Shown here in pieces: positions 1 to 5,450 of a stretch of DNA of 7,197 nt (positions are counted from its first letter, which is position 1; each line of letters opens with the position of its first letter). This stretch comes from Candidatus Aenigmatarchaeota archaeon. Lineage in GTDB: Archaea; Aenigmatarchaeota; Aenigmatarchaeia; GW2011-AR5. The DNA is taken from the NCBI GenBank assembly GCA_016202875.1, contig JACQNX010000010.1:1-7197 (forward strand), written 5' to 3'. The translations under genes were made by a program, and so were the position numbers. The notes under the pieces were generated by a model. That model was not told the origin of the DNA and did no database searches. It worked only from the letters and a program-made list of their open reading frames with translations.

Positions 1-55
1 CTTGTTCTTTGGAAGTTGATTTATAATATTTTTCCCTTGTTCTTTGGAAGTTGAT
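1..55. repeat. 20-bp exact direct repeat, two copies
   Basis: The 20-mer CTTGTTCTTTGGAAGTTGAT occurs at 1-20 and again, without mismatch, at 36-55. The copies are separated by a 15-bp AT-rich spacer, giving a 35-bp period. The first copy begins at the window edge, so further copies may lie outside. The last three bases of copy 2 are also the start of the hairpin at 53-86. The 15-bp spacer is too short for a normal CRISPR array. Function is unknown. Confidence 0.85.
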
Positions 56-86
56 AAGAGCCTTTCTTTCAAGAAAGGATCTTATC
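53..86. terminator. Strong hairpin over the 3' end of the coiled-coil gene
   Basis: Arms 53-68 and 71-86 are reverse complements over 16 bp with one mismatch (G60 opposite A80), leaving a 2-nt loop at 69-70. The structure overlaps the stop codon (82-84) of the minus-strand gene that ends here. It could act as a 3' end-forming or RNA-stabilising element. Archaeal termination usually depends on T-rich tracts rather than hairpins, and no T-run follows on the minus strand, so the terminator role is only inferred. The inverted repeat itself is plain in the sequence. Confidence 0.5.
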
Positions 87-567
87 CGCTCAAAATCTGC
101 TGCACCTCTTTCAGCAGGGATTTCTCATGTGCATGTCTGCGTGTAATATTCAATTCTGGTTGCATTCCGTCTTGTTCTTCTTCGTACTTTTCTTCCTCTT
201 CTTCTGCTGTTCTTATAGTCTCAGGTTCCTCAAAAAGCTTCTCCTCGCCCTCTTCCTGCGGGGGCTCTTTCTCAGCCAGCTTCAGGCTCAGCGCCTCTTC
301 CATGCGGCTGAGCCGCTGATGTAAGTCCGGCGCTTCTGGAGTGAGGAACTCTGTTGTGATTGAGCCGCGTTCCTTGATTTTTGTAATTTCCAGTTGCATG
401 AGCAGTATCAGGTCTTCCAGCTCCTGTATTCTGTCCTCAATATCATGCGGCTGTGCCTTTGCCTCTTCAAACCGCTTTTCCACCTCAAGAAAAGTCGCCC
501 TGAGCTTGTTTTCCAGCCTCTCAAATCTCTCTTCTAACTGCTTGATTTCCTGTTCTTCCAGAGCCAT
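82..567 (-). CDS. Acidic coiled-coil protein, unknown function
   Basis: This 161-residue soluble protein has no recognised family. Residues about 2-68 form a charged heptad-like helix (rich in E, K, R, L), followed by a short linker (TPEAP, about 76-80) and a second helix at about 81-100. A very acidic low-complexity stretch with runs of Glu lies at about 102-133, and a basic/helical tail with RRH ends the protein. There is no signal peptide or membrane segment. The start is ATG at 565-567. No Shine-Dalgarno is visible, but a TATA-like TTAATATA (590-597) is centred about 26 nt upstream, so the mRNA is probably leaderless. The gene follows the two-HTH gene on the same strand after 78 nt but seems to have its own promoter. 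A scaffolding or binding role is possible; nothing specific can be claimed. Confidence 0.75.
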   Translation of the reverse strand: MALEEQEIKQLEERFERLENKLRATFLEVEKRFEEAKAQPHDIEDRIQELEDLILLMQLEITKIKERGSITTEFLTPEAPDLHQRLSRMEEALSLKLAEKEPPQEEGEEKLFEEPETIRTAEEEEEKYEEEQDGMQPELNITRRHAHEKSLLKEVQQILSG

Positions 568-589
568 GAAGATAATTTATTGTTTCCAG

Positions 590-597
590 TATATTAA
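590..597 (-). promoter_or_regulatory. TATA box of coiled-coil gene
   Basis: The minus strand reads TTAATATA, centred about 26 nt before the ATG at 567. That is the normal archaeal TATA-to-start-site spacing, so transcription would begin at or next to the start codon. This is an inference from spacing and composition only. Confidence 0.45.
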
Positions 598-645
598 GTT
601 TAGGATGCTCTGTGATTGTGTCCCGAATAGCTGTCTGCAGGAAAA

Positions 646-1425
646 CTAGGATTTTTCCGCAAATATGGCATCAAAGTTATCCCTGAACCTGTAATATTTC
701 CATGTTTTATTGTCTACAAATGTGGCCATTGTCTGTGGCATCTCATTCCTTGGTACAAAGAGAAAGCCTTTTCGGAGAAGATAGTAGGCATAATCTGCCT
801 GCTCTTGTGGCACACGAAGGTGGTAGGTTTTGCGATGACTGTCTAAAGAAGGCACTTCAGTTCCACGTCTCAACGCCACTATCTTGCCCTTTAATTTTAC
901 GGCGCGGGTTCGGAAACTACCGCTCGTCAGTATTGTCTCTATGTCCTCTGGCTGAAAAAACTTTCTCGCGTCCCTGTAAAAAGCGCTGAACAGTTCGTTT
1001 TCAAACAGCTCTTTTTTCCACCTGCCTATGGCGCAAACATGCCGTCTTTCATGCCCGGTCTTTGCTCCTTCAGGCAAAATGCGGTCATGCCACTTTCTTA
1101 CTGCTTCTCTTTCTACCCCATGCTTATCAGCTGTTTCTTGATAGTCTATACACGGTATCTGAAAATCTTTAAGCAATCTTTCATATGCGCCTTCTCCGTA
1201 TCTCTCATCAAATCTTCTAGCCCATTCATCTGAAGATAATTTCTTCTTTCCAGATCCAATCTTCCTTACATGATTTTTATCGTATTGCTCAAGATGTGTT
1301 GCTTCAAATTGCCATGCTCCATGAATTTTTTGAGCCTGCAAGCAGCCTGAACATGCATAGGCTTGAATGGTTTGTGGCATTAATCCCAAAAACTTGGCAG
1401 CCTCTTCGGTATTATACATTTTCAT
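646..1425 (-). CDS. Two-HTH DNA-binding protein with unrecognised C-terminal domain
   Basis: This 259-residue protein is probably cytoplasmic and DNA-binding. Residues 4-48 match the MerR/excisionase-type helix-turn-helix pattern: YNTEEAAKFLG, then a turn, the recognition-helix-like QTIQAYACSG, the G-W wing around 36-39, and a closing helix. A second HTH-like segment lies at about 94-117 (YQETADKHGVEREAVRKWHD). The C-terminal half (about 140-259) is rich in aromatic and basic residues and ends with a compact block holding FLFVPRNEMP and WKYYRFRDNF; I do not recognise it. The start is MKM at 1425, with a second in-frame ATG at 1419. No Shine-Dalgarno is seen. The gene lies 30 nt downstream of the archaeosortase gene, so co-transcription is plausible. 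It could be a transcription regulator, or an element-derived protein with a nuclease-like end. The HTH call is fairly safe; the rest is open. Confidence 0.8.
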   Translation of the reverse strand: MKMYNTEEAAKFLGLMPQTIQAYACSGCLQAQKIHGAWQFEATHLEQYDKNHVRKIGSGKKKLSSDEWARRFDERYGEGAYERLLKDFQIPCIDYQETADKHGVEREAVRKWHDRILPEGAKTGHERRHVCAIGRWKKELFENELFSAFYRDARKFFQPEDIETILTSGSFRTRAVKLKGKIVALRRGTEVPSLDSHRKTYHLRVPQEQADYAYYLLRKGFLFVPRNEMPQTMATFVDNKTWKYYRFRDNFDAIFAEKS

Positions 1426-1455
1426 AAGAAATCAGCGATAAAAAACTTCTTATGC

Positions 1456-2028
1456 TTATACCAAGATTCCATATCCTCTTGTGTTATGTCTCATCCACAA
1501 AGTCCAGAAAGCGAGTATGGCAAATATCAGCCCCCAGCTCCAGACAGTGGCGTGCACAATATCAAAATATGCAAGGTCAAGCCCGCGTGCGAAATGAAAC
1601 ATGAACAGTATTCTTCCGATATTAACAGCGAACAAGGCAGGCAGCAATATAACTAATCCTTTTGCTTTTTTCCCCAATGAAAAATCAGTAGCCATGACCA
1701 GTGCGAAAAGCGCCAGAAAACTTTTCCACCCTGTGCAGTCCCAGTTTATGAATGCGCCCCATTGTCCATTCACGAGCTGTATTGCTATGAAATTGCCTGT
1801 GCGCTCAGCGGCGATGCCAGTTGCCTGCAGCAGCCAGAACGTTATGTCAGCTGTAATGCTCTGAAGCAAGCCAGATTGCCAGTCCAAGAGGAGCAGCACG
1901 TATAGCGGTATTGCAAAGATGTTGAACTTTATGAGAAACTTTAATATTCTGTGATGTTTGTCTTTGCTGTTCCAGAAATGGCCAAAATCAGCTGATCTTC
2001 TCTGTCTTTCTTTTTTCCTTGTAGTCAT
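1456..2028 (-). CDS. Exosortase/archaeosortase family protein
   Basis: This is a multi-pass membrane transpeptidase of the archaeosortase/exosortase family (EpsH-like). Known members cleave a C-terminal sorting motif of surface proteins and pass them to an envelope lipid. From the chosen ATG the protein is 190 aa. The three family catalytic residues are visible: Cys98 in DCTGWKS, Arg139 in NIGRI, and His159 in VHATVWSW. A Lys/Arg-rich N-terminus precedes about five hydrophobic segments. Starts: the frame stays open to a TTG at 2067, with ATGs at 2058 and 2028. I chose 2028 because it gives the smallest overlap with the upstream DUF460 gene (41 nt) and has a weak GTGG-like site before it; 2058 remains possible. 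The paralog-specific class (such as A, B or C) cannot be assigned. No protein in the window shows a matching C-terminal sorting signal, so its substrates lie elsewhere. Confidence 0.88.
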   Translation of the reverse strand: MTTRKKERQRRSADFGHFWNSKDKHHRILKFLIKFNIFAIPLYVLLLLDWQSGLLQSITADITFWLLQATGIAAERTGNFIAIQLVNGQWGAFINWDCTGWKSFLALFALVMATDFSLGKKAKGLVILLPALFAVNIGRILFMFHFARGLDLAYFDIVHATVWSWGLIFAILAFWTLWMRHNTRGYGILV

Positions 2029-3019
2029 GCAACCACGCAACAAACTCTTGTTTATCATCTTGTTCAAGAGAGATTCTTTCTACAACAAGGAATTTGCCTG
2101 CCTGTCGTATATTAGCTTTTCTTTTTTGTACCAGAGGCAGGCTTGTTACAATCCCGAAATCTGTGATGATAGCAGCGGCGCCGGCGTTTTCTATTTTCCT
2201 GGTAATTCTGTCGTTGTCGTAGTCAAGGATTATGGCTTTGCCCCTGATTTCTTCGTCTGTCAATTGGTCTGAATATGCCATAACAATTATGTACTCACCT
2301 GCAATGATCTTTTCCAGCGCTTTTATTGTCCTGTTCTTTTCGCCCAGGACATCAGCAATGCTCTTTCTCAATTGTGTCATTACAGCAGATTCGTTCCTCA
2401 TGTATTTTTTCTTTTGAACAGCACGCTGCAGTTCAGCAAGTCCTTTCTCCAGCACAGCGTTTCTCGTCCTCGCATCTTCCAGTTCTTTCATGAGGCGGGA
2501 AATCAGGCTGTCTCTTGTTTTATGCCTCTCCTTGCCTATTTTTTGCGCCTTCCGGACCTCAATCATCCTCAAGGCTGTCTCAATGTTTGCAGCCTGCCCT
2601 GTTATGAGCAGTTTTTTCACTATGCCCTGCTTGGCTGCATCTACGCTCTTCTCTACCTTTTCCAGCGTACTCGAGAATTGAGCCTTGGCAAAAAGCGCAG
2701 CCGCCAGGGCATCAGCCTCGTGGTCTGTTTTGGTGTTGTATGTTGATGTAATCTCCTTTTTTTCTGCCAGCCTCAGGTCATGAGGAGGGTTGACTAACCG
2801 GGCGCCGAATGCTGCAGCAACCTTCCTTACCAGCAGCGGCACGCGGGCCTTGTCAGTCGCAATTATCATGGGCTCGCCTTTTTCAGAAAGCCATTCAAGA
2901 ATATCAGAATAAGAAAAATTTCTCCTGCTTGCTGTCTCGACTTTGCGTGTAATGCTGTTTGCATCTATGACAGCAATGCCCGCCGTTGCACCAGGATCAA
3001 CACCGACAATCAGGCGCAT
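1988..3019 (-). CDS. DUF460 / COG2433 RNase H-fold protein (predicted nuclease)
   Basis: This 343-residue protein carries the archaeal DUF460 domain, related to RuvC/YqgF nucleases of the RNase H fold. Residues 3-20 show the first strand with Asp8 and the glycine loop (GVDPGATAG). IIATDKARVP at 52-61 supplies another acidic residue (Asp56), and TDHEADALAAALFA at 98-111 supplies Asp99 and Asp103, matching a RuvC-like acidic constellation. Residues about 155-235 are charged and probably coiled coil. The C-terminal part (240-330) is a small alpha/beta segment with IILDYDNDRI and AAAIITDFG. Many archaeal COG2433 proteins are longer and carry extra N-terminal sequence; here the RNase H domain begins at residue 1. 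The role is unproven; a nucleic-acid processing function is inferred from the fold. The ATG at 3019 has a TATA box about 25 nt upstream and no Shine-Dalgarno, so it is probably leaderless. The 3' end overlaps the archaeosortase gene in a different frame. Confidence 0.88.
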   Translation of the reverse strand: MRLIVGVDPGATAGIAVIDANSITRKVETASRRNFSYSDILEWLSEKGEPMIIATDKARVPLLVRKVAAAFGARLVNPPHDLRLAEKKEITSTYNTKTDHEADALAAALFAKAQFSSTLEKVEKSVDAAKQGIVKKLLITGQAANIETALRMIEVRKAQKIGKERHKTRDSLISRLMKELEDARTRNAVLEKGLAELQRAVQKKKYMRNESAVMTQLRKSIADVLGEKNRTIKALEKIIAGEYIIVMAYSDQLTDEEIRGKAIILDYDNDRITRKIENAGAAAIITDFGIVTSLPLVQKRKANIRQAGKFLVVERISLEQDDKQEFVAWLHDYKEKRKTEKIS

Positions 3020-3040
3020 GACTTTTATTGTGTAGAAAGA

Positions 3041-3048
3041 TATAAAAT
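3041..3048 (-). promoter_or_regulatory. TATA box of DUF460 gene
   Basis: The minus strand reads ATTTTATA, centred about 25 nt before the ATG at 3019. It lies in the 31-nt gap after the dCTP deaminase-like gene, almost touching that gene's stop codon (3051-3053). This suggests a separate leaderless transcript for DUF460 even though the two genes are close. Confidence 0.5.
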
Positions 3049-3050
3049 AG

Positions 3051-3599
3051 CTATTCTTTCAGTTCTTTTCTGAAAATAGGTTTGTGCATATCGCCAGCAA
3101 GATATTTGCCTTTTACATCGTACCTGGTTGTTGCAGCAGGCTCTATAAGGAAAAAGCAGGCCCTGCAGAACTTCATCTTCGGATAAAGCAATATTGTGTT
3201 TGGGCCATCGTTTTTAATTTCAAGTGTCATAGTCTTTGGCTTCTGGCCTGTATCCACAATCATCGCTGTTTGTGTGACTGTTAATCCTACTCTCGCAAGC
3301 GTGCTTCTGCCATCCAGCAGCATGCCAATTTTTTCTGATATTCCTATTTTCTCAAAGGTCTCGCCAATAACAAAGATGCCTGGTTTGAGAAGAAATGGCT
3401 TTTCTTTTGTTATTTCTATTTTTGTATAGTCAGGCAGTACCCCTTTCAAAACATCAACAACAGCATTTCCTTCTGGCATAAGAATGTTTTCACCAAGGTG
3501 CAGCGTGATTCGCGCGGCACCCATCATCTCACCATTCCATGGATCAACAACTATGTCGCCGCTTTCCATGAATTTCTTGATGGAGACGTTGGAGAGCAT
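3051..3599 (-). CDS. Divergent dCTP deaminase-family protein
   Basis: This 182-residue protein has the dUTPase-like fold of dCTP deaminase (Dcd or Dcd/Dut), which converts dCTP to dUTP (or dUMP) for thymidylate synthesis. Landmarks in order: SIKKFMESGDI at the N-terminus, ITLHLG (31-36, the usual SIDLRLG region), LKPGIFVIGETFEKI (71-85), GRSTLARVGL (97-106), TQTAMIVDTG (109-118), TLEIKN (125-130) and a C-terminal KGKY (163-166). Ser99, Arg103, Ala112 and Glu127 align with the E. coli Dcd active-site residues S111, R115, A124 and E138. Oddities: the normally conserved I-D-P-G-F/W-x-G loop is replaced by V-D-T-G-Q-K-P-K and carries one extra residue, and the triphosphate-binding C-terminal YQGQ-type motif is absent (KYLAGDMHKP instead). 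Activity may be altered or belong to a distinct subfamily. The ATG at 3599 has a TATA-like element about 25 nt upstream and no Shine-Dalgarno. Confidence 0.82.
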   Translation of the reverse strand: MLSNVSIKKFMESGDIVVDPWNGEMMGAARITLHLGENILMPEGNAVVDVLKGVLPDYTKIEITKEKPFLLKPGIFVIGETFEKIGISEKIGMLLDGRSTLARVGLTVTQTAMIVDTGQKPKTMTLEIKNDGPNTILLYPKMKFCRACFFLIEPAATTRYDVKGKYLAGDMHKPIFRKELKE

Positions 3600-3619
3600 A
3601 AATGTACTTGTAGCTTAAG

Positions 3620-3627
3620 AATAAAAC
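3620..3627 (-). promoter_or_regulatory. TATA-like element of dCTP deaminase-like gene
   Basis: The minus strand reads GTTTTATT, centred about 25 nt before the ATG at 3599, the spacing expected for a leaderless archaeal transcript. The match to consensus is modest. It lies in the 188-bp region shared with the divergent plus-strand gene at 3788. Confidence 0.4.
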
Positions 3628-3750
3628 ATCATTGCCTTTCTCATCCCTGTTCTGTCTGGCCAGAATATTTCCTTTCAGCCGTTCTTGAAACACAGTTTGC
3701 GTTCTTTTCCAAATATACTTATTATTACCACTGTTGAATAACTACTAATG

Positions 3751-3764
3751 GAAATCTTTAAATA
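3751..3764 (+). promoter_or_regulatory. BRE and TATA box of FHA-like gene
   Basis: GAAATCTTTAAATA combines a purine-rich BRE (GAAA) and a consensus archaeal TATA box (TTTAAATA, 3757-3764). The TATA centre is about 27 nt before the ATG at 3788, so transcription should begin at about that codon. The same 14-mer recurs at 5726-5739. An upstream in-frame ATG (3764-3766) begins at the last base of this box and cannot be in the mRNA made from it, which decides the start of the gene. Confidence 0.75.
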
Positions 3765-3787
3765 TGTTGCGCAGCGTAGAAAGTGGT

Positions 3788-4402
3788 ATGTACAGCACAA
3801 AACTTTACACGCTCGATGTGGGGGTGTTTAATGCCAGAAATGGCAGCCTGTATTTTGACCCTGCGCAGCTAAGACTCCCGCTTACTATCAACATGCCTAT
3901 TGGCAGACAAAGCAGTGAAGAGGAGCAGGATTCTTGTACAGGTGATGTTTTGGGCAACTTTAACACTGGTAGGCTGGAAGGACCTGTATATTTTCTGGAA
4001 AGGCCAGCTTATAATGGCAGCAAAGTGATTATTCCTGATAATTATGTTACACATTGGATCAGCAGGCATCATGGCGAATTTGAACGTACAGGAGATAATT
4101 TTCTCTACAGGCACAGAAGCCAGACAGGAATGAACACAAGATTGTGGCTGCCTGATAAAGGTGCAGTGAAAAGAGTAAGCCATGAAGGAGAAGAGATTTC
4201 TATTGATTTCCCAGAAAAAGACGACCCGCCTTCAACATACTGGTTTTTGCTGGGTGGCAAGGATGACGCCGATCTGGGCACTGCATTTTCGCATGCTTCA
4301 TATTACGCAGCAGTACACATGCAAATATCAGGCGACCAGTTGCCAGAAACAAACTCCCGGCAATATGTAAATATAACGCTCATTAATGGCGCGGAAAGGT
4401 GA
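3788..4402 (+). CDS. FHA-like domain protein, orphan
   Basis: This 204-residue protein has no signal peptide or membrane helix. Residues about 62-157 resemble a forkhead-associated (FHA) phosphothreonine-binding domain: a strand and loop with NGSKVIIPDN, then WISRHHGEF at 90-98 (compare the family's S-R-x-H-A-x-I; Ser92, Arg93, His95), a short strand, then RSQTGMNT at 110-117 in place of the usual S-x-N-G-T, and GEEISIDF near 134-141. The N-terminal 60 residues (YTLDVGVFNARNG, polar acidic linker with EEEQD) and the C-terminal 45 are unassigned. No kinase or phosphatase gene is nearby. The ATG at 3788 is chosen from the TATA position; the ATG at 3764 overlaps the TATA box. The transcript is probably leaderless. 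The gene converges on aIF5A with 7 nt between stop codons. The coding call is solid; the FHA assignment is moderate. Confidence 0.75.
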   Translation: MYSTKLYTLDVGVFNARNGSLYFDPAQLRLPLTINMPIGRQSSEEEQDSCTGDVLGNFNTGRLEGPVYFLERPAYNGSKVIIPDNYVTHWISRHHGEFERTGDNFLYRHRSQTGMNTRLWLPDKGAVKRVSHEGEEISIDFPEKDDPPSTYWFLLGGKDDADLGTAFSHASYYAAVHMQISGDQLPETNSRQYVNITLINGAER

Positions 4403-4403
4403 A

Positions 4404-4424
4404 AAGCAGTTACTTCTTCTGCTT
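4404..4424. terminator. Small hairpin between convergent stop codons
   Basis: AAGCAG (4404-4409) and CTGCTT (4419-4424) are inverted with a 9-nt loop, placed in the 7-nt gap and the first codons read backwards from aIF5A. It could mark transcript ends from both sides. With only 6 bp this may be chance. Confidence 0.25.
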
Positions 4425-4799
4425 GATCATGGCGTACTTGCCATAGCGCCAGACAAGGACCTCATCGCCTTCAACAAATCTCCCTTTGAGCTCATCAGCT
4501 ACAGGCAATTCAACCTGCGAGAAATCTTCAAGGTCCATGAGCTGCACGCTTTCGCCCAGCAGGGCAATGACCTGCATGCCCCTCTTCTCTATTACAGGCA
4601 CATCAACCTTTTCGTCAGCAGGCCCGACAGTGATTTTCTTTGAGCCCTCGAAGATCCCGCGGGCAAACAACCTTGCTTTTGCAGCGCCGTGCTTGCCAGC
4701 CTTGCTAGTCTGCAGCTTTTCCACCACGCAGGGCACGTCATCCAGCAGCACGAATCCGCCAGGCTTAAGTTTCTTCATCTCAGTAACATGTTTTTCCAT
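4410..4799 (-). CDS. eif5A: Translation initiation/elongation factor aIF5A
   Basis: This is archaeal IF5A, the homolog of eIF5A and bacterial EF-P, which binds the ribosome and relieves stalling at polyproline and similar sequences. It is 129 aa, the usual archaeal length. The N-terminal SH3-like domain carries the hypusination loop TSKAGKHGAAKAR (31-43), and Lys36 is the residue modified to hypusine by deoxyhypusine synthase. The C-terminal OB-fold domain runs from about 70 (VPVIEKRGMQVIALLG, VQLMDLEDF, VWRYGKYAMI). The ATG at 4799 is preceded by GGTGG (4804-4808), a good Shine-Dalgarno site 4 nt away. The TATA box at 4851-4858 predicts a leader of about 28 nt, so unlike its leaderless neighbours this gene uses a leader. 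It ends 7 nt from the convergent FHA-like gene. Confidence 0.97.
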   Translation of the reverse strand: MEKHVTEMKKLKPGGFVLLDDVPCVVEKLQTSKAGKHGAAKARLFARGIFEGSKKITVGPADEKVDVPVIEKRGMQVIALLGESVQLMDLEDFSQVELPVADELKGRFVEGDEVLVWRYGKYAMIKQKK

Positions 4800-4850
4800 T
4801 TAACCACCAAACTCTCCAAGAAACCCGGCTGGGAATAATTGCCGCTGGAA

Positions 4851-4858
4851 TATATAAA
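4851..4858 (-). promoter_or_regulatory. TATA box of aIF5A gene
   Basis: The minus strand reads TTTATATA, a consensus archaeal TATA box. The predicted start site is near 4828, giving a short leader that contains the GGTGG ribosome-binding site at 4804-4808. Confidence 0.65.
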
Positions 4859-4982
4859 GGTGAAATTCCATAGGGCTCTTTCATTCAGAAATATCCCTCT
4901 TCTGGACTTCCTTTTCGTCGGCGATTTCTATCTCAAGAGCCTCAAAATGTTTTCTGTCTGTTCCGAGAACAGCTCATCTTCC

Positions 4983-5396
4983 TCAGTCGTTGGCAAGCGG
5001 CACTGTATTGTATTTCCAGTGATAAGGCCATTCACCTTTCGGCACTTGTCTCAGCTCCTTCCTTTGTTCTCTTAACATTCTGTCGAGGTCGCGGCGAGCA
5101 TTTCTCTTTAACTCTTGAATGAGGCGCTGTATCTGTTCCTGATCTGCTTTGTCCTCTTTTTCTTGCTGTGCTTCGAGCCCTTTAATTCTCTGGCGGTGCT
5201 CGTGACTCGACTTCTTAATTTCTTCGCGCATTGCCCGCAATTCGTATGCAGATTCTTGCAGCATCCTCTCCAATGATGTCCTTTGATAGTGATGCAATTC
5301 TCTGTATCCAAGATAGCCCGCGCCAGATATCAAAATAGGCAGCGCTATATAACCGACAAATTTTGCAGCCCGTTTCGAGAAATAGTTCAGTGCCAT
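4983..5396 (-). CDS. Membrane-anchored coiled-coil protein, unknown function
   Basis: This 137-residue protein has one N-terminal membrane segment (about 13-31, FVGYIALPILISGAGYLGY) after a basic SKRAAK stretch. A long, highly charged helix follows (about 36-118) with many E, Q, R and K residues and heptad-like Leu/Met/Ile spacing. The short C-terminus holds EWPYHWKYN. By the positive-inside rule the N-terminus is likely cytoplasmic and the coiled coil outside, but the helix is also very basic, so topology is uncertain. The ATG at 5396 has a TATA box (CTATAAAT on the minus strand) about 28 nt upstream and no Shine-Dalgarno, so leaderless or nearly so. It lies 54 nt downstream of the histone gene. 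It is followed by about 180 bp without a clear gene. No family recognised. Confidence 0.7.
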   Translation of the reverse strand: MALNYFSKRAAKFVGYIALPILISGAGYLGYRELHHYQRTSLERMLQESAYELRAMREEIKKSSHEHRQRIKGLEAQQEKEDKADQEQIQRLIQELKRNARRDLDRMLREQRKELRQVPKGEWPYHWKYNTVPLAND

Positions 5397-5420
5397 ATTA
5401 AAATTACTGGGGCAGCAAGA

Positions 5421-5428
5421 ATTTATAG
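5421..5428 (-). promoter_or_regulatory. TATA box of membrane coiled-coil gene
   Basis: The minus strand reads CTATAAAT, centred about 28 nt before the ATG at 5396. It sits between the histone stop codon and this gene, suggesting a separate transcript. Confidence 0.5.
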
Positions 5429-5430
5429 GG

Positions 5431-5446
5431 CTTCAACAAATTGAAG
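5431..5446. terminator. Hairpin after histone stop
   Basis: CTTCAA (5431-5436) and TTGAAG (5441-5446) pair around a 4-nt loop. In the histone's reading direction a TAATTTTCTT stretch precedes the stem, a T-rich context that could end the histone transcript. The stem is short, so the role is tentative. Confidence 0.35.
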
Positions 5447-5450
5447 AAAA

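Noticed and set aside
1..55. CRISPR array reading of the direct repeats
   Set aside because: Only two 20-bp units with a 15-bp spacer, no cas genes nearby, and the spacer is too short and AT-rich for a normal array.
44..324. Plus-strand Ser/Phe-rich open frames opposite the acidic coiled-coil gene
   Set aside because: Their Ser/Leu/Phe richness is the antisense image of Glu/Lys codons in the minus-strand gene; no ribosome-binding site or promoter supports them.
2372..2746. Plus-strand open frame inside DUF460
   Set aside because: It lies wholly antisense to a recognised protein domain and has unnatural Cys/Phe-rich composition.
4386..4803. Plus-strand open frames opposite aIF5A
   Set aside because: Shadows of a well-conserved minus-strand gene; no independent signals.
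4839..5075. Plus-strand 78-codon frame between aIF5A and the membrane coiled-coil gene
   Set aside because: TTG start, no ribosome-binding site, Ser/Phe-rich, and its second half is antisense to the minus-strand gene.
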